NCBI RefSeq assembly: GCF_029581195.1 | Contig: NZ_CP120737.1 | Location: 5,123,001 to 5,187,000, forward strand | Reading direction: 5' to 3' | DNA: 64,000 nt | Source of the DNA: Solwaraspora sp. WMMD791 | Lineage (GTDB): Bacteria; Actinomycetota; Actinomycetes; Mycobacteriales; Micromonosporaceae | Shown here: positions 8,898-16,033 of the stretch, one piece after another | How positions within the stretch are numbered: the first letter of the stretch is position 1 | How the letters are laid out: each line of letters opens with the position of its first letter | Translations under genes and position numbers: made by a program | Notes under the pieces: generated by a model | What the model saw: the letters and a program-made list of their open reading frames with translations, nothing else | Told to the model about the DNA's origin: nothing | Databases searched by the model: none

Positions 8898-9630
8898 GCG
8901 GCGGCGCGACCGCCGCCCGGGTCCGCCGGTCCGCCGGCGGCGGATCGATCAGGACCTGGCCGGCCATCGCCAGCCGGCGGACCGGATGGAACTTGGGCCG
9001 GTCACCGAGGACCCGGGCACGCAGGACCGGTACGCCGTCGCCGTCGAGCTCGTCCCAGCCGGCGTCGCGGCCACTCATGGTCAGCAGCAGCGCCTCCGCC
9101 GGGCCGTGTACCGGGGCCCCCTGCCCGATCCGCCACCCGGCGTCGGTGGCGACCAGCTCCAGCCCGCGCAGCTGCGGCCCACGCGAGTAACCCAGGGCCG
9201 GATGGTGTGCCAGATGGTGGAAGGCCACCCAGCGGGACTCCTCGGGCGCGTCCCGGGGGATGCCCAACGGCCGGCGGATGTCCAGGTCGTGCAGTACGGC
9301 GTCGGTGAGCACCGGGTCGAAGCCGGAACGGGGAATCGTGGTGCGTGCCCCGGCCCGCCGGTGCAACGTCTCGACGAGTTCGCCGATCGGTCGCCGGGCG
9401 GCCCAGCGGGTGAGCGTCACGTTGATCCGGTCGATGTCGGCGGCGGTGGCGACGATCCCCAGGTAGAGCTTGAGCTGACCAAATCTGAGGTAGGTGGTCA
9501 GGTGCGCGGCGATGTCGTGGATGGTCCATCCGGCGCACAGACTCGGCGTACGGAGCTGGTCGGGGGTGAGCCGGCCGAGGGTCCCGGCGAGCGCCTGCCG
9601 TTCGCGCACCACCATGTCGTACACGCGCAC
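8884..9630 (-). CDS. maleylpyruvate isomerase-family (mycothiol-dependent type) protein
   Basis: The 248-residue protein has the DinB-like four-helix start of the mycothiol-dependent maleylpyruvate isomerase family (RLTPDQLRTPSLCAGWTIHD, IAAHLTTYLRFG). A later HDLDIRRPLG segment carries a candidate metal His. It then has the usual C-terminal SCP2-like or MDMPI C-domain (GQGAPVHGPAEALLLTMSGR). Most members have unknown substrates, so no reaction is assigned. It overlaps the end of the convergent oxidoreductase gene by 14 bp. Confidence 0.82.
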   Translation of the reverse strand: MRVYDMVVRERQALAGTLGRLTPDQLRTPSLCAGWTIHDIAAHLTTYLRFGQLKLYLGIVATAADIDRINVTLTRWAARRPIGELVETLHRRAGARTTIPRSGFDPVLTDAVLHDLDIRRPLGIPRDAPEESRWVAFHHLAHHPALGYSRGPQLRGLELVATDAGWRIGQGAPVHGPAEALLLTMSGRDAGWDELDGDGVPVLRARVLGDRPKFHPVRRLAMAGQVLIDPPPADRRTRAAVAPPLTPG

Positions 9631-9791
9631 GCCGCCACGCTACGGCCGTCGCGCCGCAGTCGACGTCTTCGAGGTTGCGGTTCCCGCGCGACGACGATTC
9701 CGGCGCGGCGTGCAACCTCCCGCCGCGCAGCCGTGTGGGAAGGGGTGGAAAGGGGCCGGCAGCCGCCGGTCCGACCGCCAAGGAGGCCGTT

Positions 9792-10196
9792 TTGTCGAAG
9801 AAGCCTGTCGTGTTCGCGTTGCTAGGGGTCGCTGCCGCCCTGGTCTACGCGGTGCCGGCGATCGCCGCGATGTCCTCCGAGTCATCCGAGCCGCAGCCAC
9901 GGCCGACTGTCACGGCCGCACCGGCTCCTGCGGTGTCTGCCCCGCCGGCTGAGAGTCCGGTCCCGGCGGTGCCGGCTCCGCCGGCGGAGGATGAGCCGGC
10001 GCGGGACGTACCGATCGCGCCGACGGCCGCGCCGGCGGAGGACGTGTCACCTCAGCCGGCGATTCCGGCCACGCCGCCGCCGGCCGAGGACGTACCGATT
10101 GCGCCGACCGCCTCTCCAGTCCCGGCGGTGGAGGTGTCACCACCGCCGGTTGCGGAGCCGGTCCCAGCGGCACCGACGGCAGTTCCCGCCAAGTAG
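9792..10196 (+). CDS. secreted/membrane-anchored proline-rich protein
   Basis: TTG 9792 is chosen as the start because AAGGAGG at 9780-9786 lies 5 nt upstream. The 134-residue product begins with a signal or anchor sequence (SKKPVVFALLGVAAALVYAV, PAIAA). The remainder is low-complexity Pro/Ala/Val/Glu with imperfect repeats such as AEDVPIAPTA. It lies immediately upstream of the sigma-factor gene, and another Pro-rich membrane protein follows that gene, so the three probably formed one SigE-type regulatory unit before the element inserted. Function unknown. Confidence 0.65.
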   Translation: MSKKPVVFALLGVAAALVYAVPAIAAMSSESSEPQPRPTVTAAPAPAVSAPPAESPVPAVPAPPAEDEPARDVPIAPTAAPAEDVSPQPAIPATPPPAEDVPIAPTASPVPAVEVSPPPVAEPVPAAPTAVPAK

Positions 10197-10264
10197 CCGG
10201 TCAGGTCCGAGTCGGGGGACCATCGCACCGGGTCCGTCGCAGGTCCCCCTGTTCCTGAGGAGAA

Positions 10265-10710
10265 GTGCTGCCGTTGACGAACGGTTCGCATGAATTGGAC
10301 GCCGGGTTCAGCGAGTACGTCGCCACCCACGCAGAGCAGGTGCGCTTCACCGCGTACCTGCTCTGCGGCGACTGGCACGAGGCGGAGGACCTGGCGCAGG
10401 CGGCGTTCGTCCGCCTGTACCTGGCGTGGGAGCGGGTCGACCGGACCGAGCCCATCAACGCCTACGTACGGAAGATCGTCACCCGTACCTATCTGAACGA
10501 GCGGCGCAGGCTGTGGCGCAAGCTGGAACGGCTGACCAGCGCACCTCCCGAACCGCTGGCTGAGTCGCCGCCCGCTCCGGAGCAACGGATGCTGATCATG
10601 TGGGCGCTCGCCAAGGTGCCGAAGCGGCAGCGGGCCGCGCTGGTGCTGCGGTACTGGGAGGACCTGAGCCTGGTCGAGACCGCCGAAGCCCTCGGCTGCT
10701 CGGTCGGCAC
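10265..10710 (+). pseudogene. SigE-family ECF sigma factor, 5' part split by element insertion
   Basis: The frame has sigma region 2 (AYLLCGDWHEAEDLAQAAFV, RLYLAWERV) and region 4 (VPKRQRAALVLRYWEDLSLV, ETAEALGCSVGT). It then runs into element sequence and stops at 10726 as TPKGR, where this family normally continues with VKSQ or similar. The continuation is found at 39390-39474. Joining 10265-10710 to 39390-39474 gives exactly 177 codons including the stop. The start is uncertain: GAGGAG at 10257-10262 is 2 nt from GTG 10265 and 11 nt from the in-frame TTG 10274. As it stands, region 4 lacks its last helix and the protein is probably inactive. Confidence 0.92.
10709..10710. other. left attachment site core (AC) of the integrated element
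   Basis: The sigma-gene frame reads TCG-GTC-GGC-AC and then diverges. At the other end AC occurs at 39388-39389, followed by the missing sigma codons. The two-base shared core is what a large serine recombinase leaves. In the deduced circular attP, CTTACG on one arm and CTAACG (read on the opposite strand) on the other lie at equal distance (11-16 nt) from AC, an imperfect dyad centred on the core. Confidence 0.85.
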
Positions 10711-10723
10711 TCCCAAGGGTCGT

Positions 10724-10751
10724 TAGCTGCTAAGGTCGATGTTAGCAGCTA
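10724..10751. promoter_or_regulatory. 10-bp inverted repeat, candidate integrase operator
   Basis: TAGCTGCTAA (10724-10733) and TTAGCAGCTA (10742-10751) are perfect inverted arms separated by 8 bp. They lie between the attachment core and the integrase start, 30 bp before its ATG. No T-run follows, so an operator or recombinase-accessory site is preferred over a terminator. In the excised circle the same site would also lie upstream of the leftward DUF6907-DUF2637 pair. Confidence 0.6.
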
Positions 10752-10780
10752 GGGGCATCGATTGAACAGGGGACGATCCG

Positions 10781-12343
10781 ATGGTACGGCGGGGATCGCG
10801 GGCTGGGAACCGGGCTCGGTTCGACAGCAAGGACGCGTTGTTGGCTGGCGGCGCGGAGGTGCGGGCGTTGCGGTACCAGCGGGCCAGTCAGGACAAGAAG
10901 GAACAGGGCAAGAGCGTCGGCGACCAGGGCAAGATCAACCTTGCCGAGATTACGAAGCGGTCGTGGACCGACGCCGGGTCGTTCACCGACAACCACCGGT
11001 CGGCGAGCCGGCACGCCACGAGGGAGCGCGAGCAGTTCGAGTTGTTGATCGAGCGGATCCGCTCGGGCAAGGGCGACGTGCTGGTGATCTGGGAGATCTC
11101 CCGGCGGGAACGTGACCTCGCGGTGTACGTGAAGATCCGGGACATGTGCACCGAGGTCGGCCTGAACTTCTGGCTGGTCGGCGGGGTGCTGTTCGATCTG
11201 CGGGACAAGAACGACCGGATGATGCTCGGCTTCCAGGCCGTCCAGGCGGAGTGGTTGGCCGACTCGATCCGCGACAACGTGTTGCGCGGCGTCGTCGGCG
11301 CGGCGGAGGCGGGCCGTCCACACGGGAAGGTGACCTACGGCTATCGGCGGATCTACGACCAGCGGACGAAGGCATTGGTGCGGCAGGAGCCGGACACCGA
11401 GATCCGCACGGCGGTGGCGGTGGACGGGACGGTGACCGAGTACAGCCACGCCGGGGTGGTGCGGGACAACTTCACGAAGGTGGCTGCCGGGGTTCCGCTG
11501 ATCACGATCGAGGACGAGTTGAACGCCAAGGGCATCCCGTCGCCGCAGGGGTCGACGTGGCGGCGGGGGATTATCCGCAAGCACGTGATGAACCCGGCCT
11601 ACATCGGTAAGCGGGTGTTCCGGGGCGAGGTGATTGGGGACGGCATCTGGCCCGCGCTGGTGGACGAGGACCTCTACTGGGCGTGCGTCCGCCTGCTGGA
11701 GGACCCGTCCCGGACGACCACCCGTGCCGGACGGGCCGTCCACCTGCTGTCCTACATCGTCCGCTGCGGGGTGTGCGGTAGTCCGGTCTCGTCCCACCAG
11801 GTCAGCCGCCACGGTTGGGAGGGGCGGGTGTACTCCTGCCTGCGGAGGCGGTGCGCCGCTGTGAAAGCGGAGCTCCTGGACGAGTACGTCCAACGGGTCG
11901 TCGTGGCCTGGCTGTCATTGCCGGAGACCGGAGAGATGCTGTCGGCCCTGTCCGGCGGGGACGAGCAGGCCGCGCACGCCCGCGCCGAGGCCGCCCGGCT
12001 GCGCGCGGAGTTGGAGGACTGGCGCAAGCTGGGTGAGGAAGGCGAGGTGTCCGCAATCGCCTATGCCCGCGCCGAGAAAGGCCTGACGGCGCAGATCGCC
12101 GAGCACGAGGCACGGGCGCAGGAAGCCGGTATCCCGCCGGTGCTGCGCGGGATGATCGGGGAACACGCGGCGCGGAAGTGGGCCGAGCTGGGTGACGAGG
12201 TGGCGGTGAAGCGGGAGATCATCCGCATCGTGGCCGACATCAAACTGTTGCGGGCCGGCAAGGGCACCCGTCAGCCGTTCGGCGCCCACCGCCTCGAATG
12301 GACGTGGCGGTTCGGCCCGGAGGTCGAGGAGAACGCGGCGTAG
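10781..12343 (+). CDS. int: large serine recombinase (site-specific integrase)
   Basis: The 520-residue protein integrates and excises the element. The N-terminal resolvase domain has the catalytic serine at residue 36 (RYQRASQDKKEQGKS). It is followed by VLVIWEISRRERDLAVYV and the conserved helix DRMMLGFQAVQAEWLADSIR. A recombinase domain follows, with GKVTYGYRRIYDQ and the signature NAKGIPSPQGSTWRRGIIRK. Then comes a zinc ribbon (IVRCGVCGSPV, with later cysteines in SCLRRRC) and a long charged coiled-coil region that normally controls directionality. ATG 10781 is preceded by CAGGGGA. It lies 70 bp inside the left boundary, the usual position. A separate recombination directionality factor was not identified. 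Confidence 0.95.
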   Translation: MVRRGSRAGNRARFDSKDALLAGGAEVRALRYQRASQDKKEQGKSVGDQGKINLAEITKRSWTDAGSFTDNHRSASRHATREREQFELLIERIRSGKGDVLVIWEISRRERDLAVYVKIRDMCTEVGLNFWLVGGVLFDLRDKNDRMMLGFQAVQAEWLADSIRDNVLRGVVGAAEAGRPHGKVTYGYRRIYDQRTKALVRQEPDTEIRTAVAVDGTVTEYSHAGVVRDNFTKVAAGVPLITIEDELNAKGIPSPQGSTWRRGIIRKHVMNPAYIGKRVFRGEVIGDGIWPALVDEDLYWACVRLLEDPSRTTTRAGRAVHLLSYIVRCGVCGSPVSSHQVSRHGWEGRVYSCLRRRCAAVKAELLDEYVQRVVVAWLSLPETGEMLSALSGGDEQAAHARAEAARLRAELEDWRKLGEEGEVSAIAYARAEKGLTAQIAEHEARAQEAGIPPVLRGMIGEHAARKWAELGDEVAVKREIIRIVADIKLLRAGKGTRQPFGAHRLEWTWRFGPEVEENAA

Positions 12344-12651
12344 GCCGCTGGCGCGGGTGCCCAACCCGCCGCGTCGTGCCAAAAATGGGCCGGAACGGCT
12401 TGCGACGGATGGTGCTGGGTTCTCGTCGGTGGCTACGTTGCGTTTTGTTCGGCATCAAGGATTTGATCGAAGTCCTTCCATTCGGTGCCGATCTCAATGC
12501 CGCGCTCGCGATCATCCGGGACGCCAGCTGCGGTTTCGTCGCGAATCGCACCTGCTGGGGAACACCGACCTCGGCACGGCGTCTGGGATCGCCGCACCAG
12601 GACTTCGGTAGGTAGTGGTAGAGGGCCGTGTCGAGCTCGACGTCACTCGCG
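12344..12651. other. gene-free stretch downstream of the integrase
   Basis: Short open frames exist here on both strands, but none has a convincing ribosome binding site, recognisable domain or consistent codon bias. No strong hairpin was noticed. It separates the integrase from the convergent PaaX-type regulator. Confidence 0.5.
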
Positions 12652-13536
12652 CTACGACGCCTCCTGGCTGATCCGTTCCCATTCGCGGATGGCCGCAGGT
12701 TCCCATCTGGTGTGCTGATCGTGGAACAACCGCACGGCAGGTTCACCGATCCACGGGTCGGGCAGGAGTTCTGCCGGTAGCACCGGGTCGATCAGCGGTA
12801 GTCGGCGCCAGGCGTGCACCAGGCGGGTGAAGCGCACGATCGGGTCATCCGATGGCGGGCTGGTGAACTCGTCGATGAACTCCTGGTAGGCCCGTTCGAG
12901 CTCGTCGAGGTCCCACGCCTGACGGACCAGGCTTGGCAGGTCACCGCCGCCGAGGTGCTCGGAGAGGAACAGCTGCGCCCGCTCGTACGCTCCCACCTCG
13001 CGCAGCAGGAACTCGACCTCCTTGACCCGCCCGGTATGGGTGCTGACCCAGGCGCCGGGTGCGGGCCGGCCGAAACCGAGCCAGCCGAGCCGGGTGTGCA
13101 GCAGGTGCCGCACCGCGCGGTCCCTCTCAGGGAGGCGGGCCAGTAGGAGCAGCCACCGGCGGTCCCAGCCAGGCTGGGCTCCGGTGAACCCGAGGATCCG
13201 GCCGGCACCGATGTCGAGGAAGTGCTCGAAGGCGGGGCTGAGACGCCACCAGGTGTACCGGCCGTCGCGGCGCGAGATCAGCCAACCATCGGCCGATGCG
13301 CGGACCAGGGCCTGCCGGCAGGCTGGCTCCGCGACCCCGAGGCGACCGAATGCGTCGATGAAGGCTGACGTCGGCGCGGGTCGTCGGGTCGGACGCAGGT
13401 AGTCGCCCAGCACGGTGATCAGTAGACCGCGGACCCCGCCGGTGCCGGCGGCGTACCGGCGGGAGAGCACGAACCGTTCCCGGGACGCACTGCCGTACGG
13501 GCTCGACGCCGCGCTGCCCCCGCCAGGCTCAGCCAT
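12652..13536 (-). CDS. PaaX-family transcriptional regulator
   Basis: The 294-residue protein has a PaaX-like winged helix N-domain (RGLLITVLGDYLRPTRRPAP, then ACRQALVRASADGWLISRRD with the recognition-helix and wing pattern). Its C-terminal domain is typical of the family (DRRWLLLLARLPERDRAVRH, LGFGRPAPGAWVSTH). PaaX proteins are usually repressors of catabolic genes that respond to CoA thioesters or related ligands. It is divergent from the secreted CBM2 protein, with about 197 bp between, so it may control that gene. The effector is unknown. Confidence 0.85.
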   Translation of the reverse strand: MAEPGGGSAASSPYGSASRERFVLSRRYAAGTGGVRGLLITVLGDYLRPTRRPAPTSAFIDAFGRLGVAEPACRQALVRASADGWLISRRDGRYTWWRLSPAFEHFLDIGAGRILGFTGAQPGWDRRWLLLLARLPERDRAVRHLLHTRLGWLGFGRPAPGAWVSTHTGRVKEVEFLLREVGAYERAQLFLSEHLGGGDLPSLVRQAWDLDELERAYQEFIDEFTSPPSDDPIVRFTRLVHAWRRLPLIDPVLPAELLPDPWIGEPAVRLFHDQHTRWEPAAIREWERISQEAS

Positions 13537-13733
13537 GCTCGGATCGGGGCCCGGCCGCCCGTCCGTGCCCGAGGTCAGCTCGCATCCGGCGATTGTATTG
13601 CCGGCCTTGTCACCACCTGCCGTGCCACCTGCCGTGGCACCTCATTCGACAGAACGGTTGACCGACGACATGAGTCTGTCACATCATCATATCGACAGTC
13701 ATCCATCCCACGATGATCATCGGGAGGACAACG

Positions 13734-14792
13734 GTGCATTCGCATCCCCGCAGAGCAGGGATCCGCCTGTTCGTCGCGGTCGCCATGTCCGTGGCGGTCA
13801 GCGCCGCAGTCAGCACGGTCGTGGCGGCCCCGGCCGCCGCCGCACCTGGTTGCCGAGTCGCCTACTCGGTCAGCTCACAATGGCCCGGCGGCTTCACCGG
13901 AAACGTCGCCATCACCAACATCGGCGACCCACTCAGCAGCTGGACGTTGACCTGGTCGTTCAGCGCCGGCCAGCAGGTGACCCAGGCCTGGAACTCCACC
14001 ATCAGCCAGAGCGGCTCACAGGTGACCGCCCGCAACGTCAGCTACAACGGCAACCTTCCCACCAACGCCAGCACGAGCCTCGGCTTCAACGGCTCATGGA
14101 ACGGCAGCAACCCGGCACCCACCAACTTCGCGCTCAACGGGACCACCTGCAACGGCACCACCCAACCGTCACCGACCATCAGCCCCACGGCCGGGCCGTC
14201 ACCGAGCCCGAGCCTCAGCCCCACCCCCGGACCCACGACCAGCCCGACGACCGGCCCGCAACCGGCCCGCTCGATGGGCTTCATCGGCTGCTCGATGGCT
14301 GAAAACGTCGCCCAGGGCTACGTCGCCATCGGCGGACAACGCATGTGGGGCCCCTACGGCACCGGCGGCGCCGTCGTGCAGTCCTGGACCAACACCAACT
14401 CCAGCTCCTGGCAGGCCTTCGACCGGCAGGCCGCCCAGTACGGCCGACCGACCGCAGTGTGGGTGCAGATCTGCATCTTCGCCCAAAATGGAGCGACCTA
14501 CAACGAGGTACGGCAGCTCATCACCAACGCCCGCCAGCACGCCGCCCCTGGCGCGACCATCTACATCTCCGGCCAGCCGCTCTACGACCCCGGCCAGACC
14601 TGCTTCCTCGCCGGCAACGGCGGCCCCGAGTTGACCGACAGCCTCGCCCGCCAAGCAGCCGCCGACGCCACGCAGAACGTGATCTACCCCGGGACGTTCC
14701 GCCTGCGCAGCAACGAGGTCTCGGACGGCTGCCACGCCAACACCACCGGCCAACAGTCCCTCGGCCGGCAGGCAATGGCGTACTGGGGCTAG
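13734..14792 (+). CDS. secreted CBM2-SGNH/GDSL-type hydrolase
   Basis: GTG 13734 is chosen because GGGAGG at 13722-13727 lies 6 nt upstream. The 352-residue protein starts with a Sec signal peptide ending near AAPAAAAPG. Residues of about 38-140 form a family 2 carbohydrate-binding module (CRVAYSVSSQWPGGFTGNVA, WTLTWSFSAGQQVTQAWN, FNGSWNGSNPAPTNFALNG). A Pro/Thr/Ser linker of about 40 residues follows. The C-terminal half looks like an SGNH hydrolase: FIGCSMAENVA places a nucleophile Ser, and SDGCHANTTGQQSLGRQA near the C-terminus supplies the Asp/His pair. It is probably an extracellular polysaccharide-bound esterase or lipase. The active site is divergent enough that the activity is inferred. 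Confidence 0.82.
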   Translation: MHSHPRRAGIRLFVAVAMSVAVSAAVSTVVAAPAAAAPGCRVAYSVSSQWPGGFTGNVAITNIGDPLSSWTLTWSFSAGQQVTQAWNSTISQSGSQVTARNVSYNGNLPTNASTSLGFNGSWNGSNPAPTNFALNGTTCNGTTQPSPTISPTAGPSPSPSLSPTPGPTTSPTTGPQPARSMGFIGCSMAENVAQGYVAIGGQRMWGPYGTGGAVVQSWTNTNSSSWQAFDRQAAQYGRPTAVWVQICIFAQNGATYNEVRQLITNARQHAAPGATIYISGQPLYDPGQTCFLAGNGGPELTDSLARQAAADATQNVIYPGTFRLRSNEVSDGCHANTTGQQSLGRQAMAYWG

Positions 14793-14836
14793 CCGACAGT
14801 CCAGGCGACTGACCCGGCCGCGCGGGCAGCGGCAAC

Positions 14837-14876
14837 GGCGGTGCCTCGTCACGCCCTTCCATGACGAGGCACCGCC
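14837..14876. terminator. 15-bp hairpin after the CBM2 gene
   Basis: GGCGGTGCCTCGTCA (14837-14851) pairs perfectly with TGACGAGGCACCGCC (14862-14876) around a 10-nt loop, 44 bp after the stop codon. There is no T-run, but the stem is very stable. Confidence 0.8.
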
Positions 14877-15129
14877 CCAACTGCCCGCCAACTCAACTCA
14901 ACGCAGCTCGGATCGTCGAGGTGTGCCGTCGGGTTGACCAGACGATCGCATCGGCTGCCAGCTGAGACTCCATCTCCACCCGGTCAACGCACACCGGTCT
15001 GGCCGAGGCGGTAGTGGCAGCCGAGGGAGCGAGGGTGGAGGCGCTCGTGCCGCTCAGCGAGCGGGCACACCGGGCGAGCCGCAGGGGGACCATGCATGGA
15101 TAGGATCGCGGCTCGCCCAGGCGTGCATG
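14877..15129. other. intergenic stretch without a supported gene
   Basis: One short frame on the minus strand (14893-15093) is open, but it has no clear ribosome binding site or recognisable sequence. Nothing else is supported. Confidence 0.4.
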
Positions 15130-15441
15130 TCAGGCGACCCGGTCGGTGGTGGTGGTGGTGTTACGTTCGTTCCACCGCAGCATCCTGGCTACCCGGATCG
15201 CCACGTCCGGAGCCATCCGTGGTGCGGTTCGGGCAAGTGCCTGTATCTCGTCCTCGATCGATGGGTCGAGCAGGTGGCGGGCCATCGGTAACGTCCCCCG
15301 AGCGTCCGGATGGCCGGGTGTGTTCGCGTTTGGGTTATCGGCGGGGGTGGGGTCGCTGCCGGGCCTTACCGCGCGGTGGAGCGTACCCTGGTCGCCTCGT
15401 GGGCGACGGCGTGGGTTAGGTGTCGTCTGGCTTGTGGCCAT
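15130..15441 (-). CDS. small hypothetical element protein
   Basis: The 103-residue protein starts at ATG 15441 with CGGAGGAAG directly before it, a convincing ribosome binding site. The first half is Pro/Arg/Asn-rich and probably disordered. The second half is a short helical region (MARHLLDPSIEDEIQALART, APDVAIRVARMLRW), which could itself be the functional unit started at an internal ATG. It is the next gene downstream of the replication-relaxation gene, after about 590 bp of repeat-rich DNA. Unrecognised; possibly a small DNA-associated factor. Confidence 0.6.
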   Translation of the reverse strand: MATSQTTPNPRRRPRGDQGTLHRAVRPGSDPTPADNPNANTPGHPDARGTLPMARHLLDPSIEDEIQALARTAPRMAPDVAIRVARMLRWNERNTTTTTDRVA

Positions 15442-15531
15442 CTTCCTCCGCTGTGAATGCCGCTTGTCGGGTCCGCTGCGTTGTGGTCATCGCTGGTTTG
15501 CCTTTCTATGGGTTGAGAATGACGCGGTGGC

Positions 15532-15948
15532 GTTACCACCCGCGCTACCCGTAGCTGTCGATAACAGCCGTTTCCGGCACGAGGCGACACGGGAGAACAA
15601 AGCCCGACACAGGCCGGGACAATAGGGTGTGATGAAGTGCACAGATTCGTTTTCGGGTATCAAGGTCGAGGTGTTACCAGGTGCGCGTAGGCGTTACCGC
15701 CTCCGGCTGGTGCTACGGGCTACCGGTAGCGCCCAGGCCGCCGGGGCGATGGGTGTTACCAGCGCGGCGGCACTGGTCCCGCCTCTGTCGGAGCGGCCGG
15801 CGGCACCCTTACGACGCGGTCGTGGTGCTGTACGCCGCTCGTGTCGGGCTGTACCGTTCCGTATTGATTGGTCTGTGCCCGTAGCGCGGTTGCGGTGATC
15901 ACTCGTCGAATAGCCGGGCCGGTTGAGCAAGTTGTAGTACGGGTTACC
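15532..15948. repeat. GTTACC repeat cluster, candidate origin region
   Basis: GTTACC occurs five times in the same orientation in about 420 bp: 15532, 15673, 15693, 15755 and 15943. Several lie in a wider GTGTTACCAG or GGTTACCAG context, and degenerate relatives such as GCTACCCG and GCTACGGG lie between them. No supported gene overlaps. The position next to the replication-relaxation gene makes a replication or transfer origin plausible, but this is inference. Confidence 0.5.
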
Positions 15949-15978
15949 AGATCTCGCGTACGCGCCGTCCGGCCGCGT

Positions 15979-16025
15979 AGCAAGATATGGCAATTGGCCG
16001 CCATCTTGCGGAGCAAGATATGGCC
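15979..16025. repeat. AGCAAGATATGGC direct repeats with an inverted copy
   Basis: AGCAAGATATGGC is at 15979-15991 and again, with one extra C, at 16012-16025. Between them GCCATCTTGC (16000-16009) is an inverted near-copy, so 15980-16010 can form a hairpin. It starts 9 bp past the stop of the leftward replication-relaxation gene, so it could be its terminator, a protein-binding site, or both. Confidence 0.6.
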
Positions 16026-16033
16026 TCTGCTTA

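Noticed and set aside
14893-15093. Possible 66-residue minus-strand protein
   Set aside because: No ribosome binding site, no recognised sequence, and codon bias is unconvincing.
15532-15948. GTTACC repeats as a CRISPR array
   Set aside because: The unit is 6 bp, the spacing is irregular (20 to 188 bp) and there are no cas genes.
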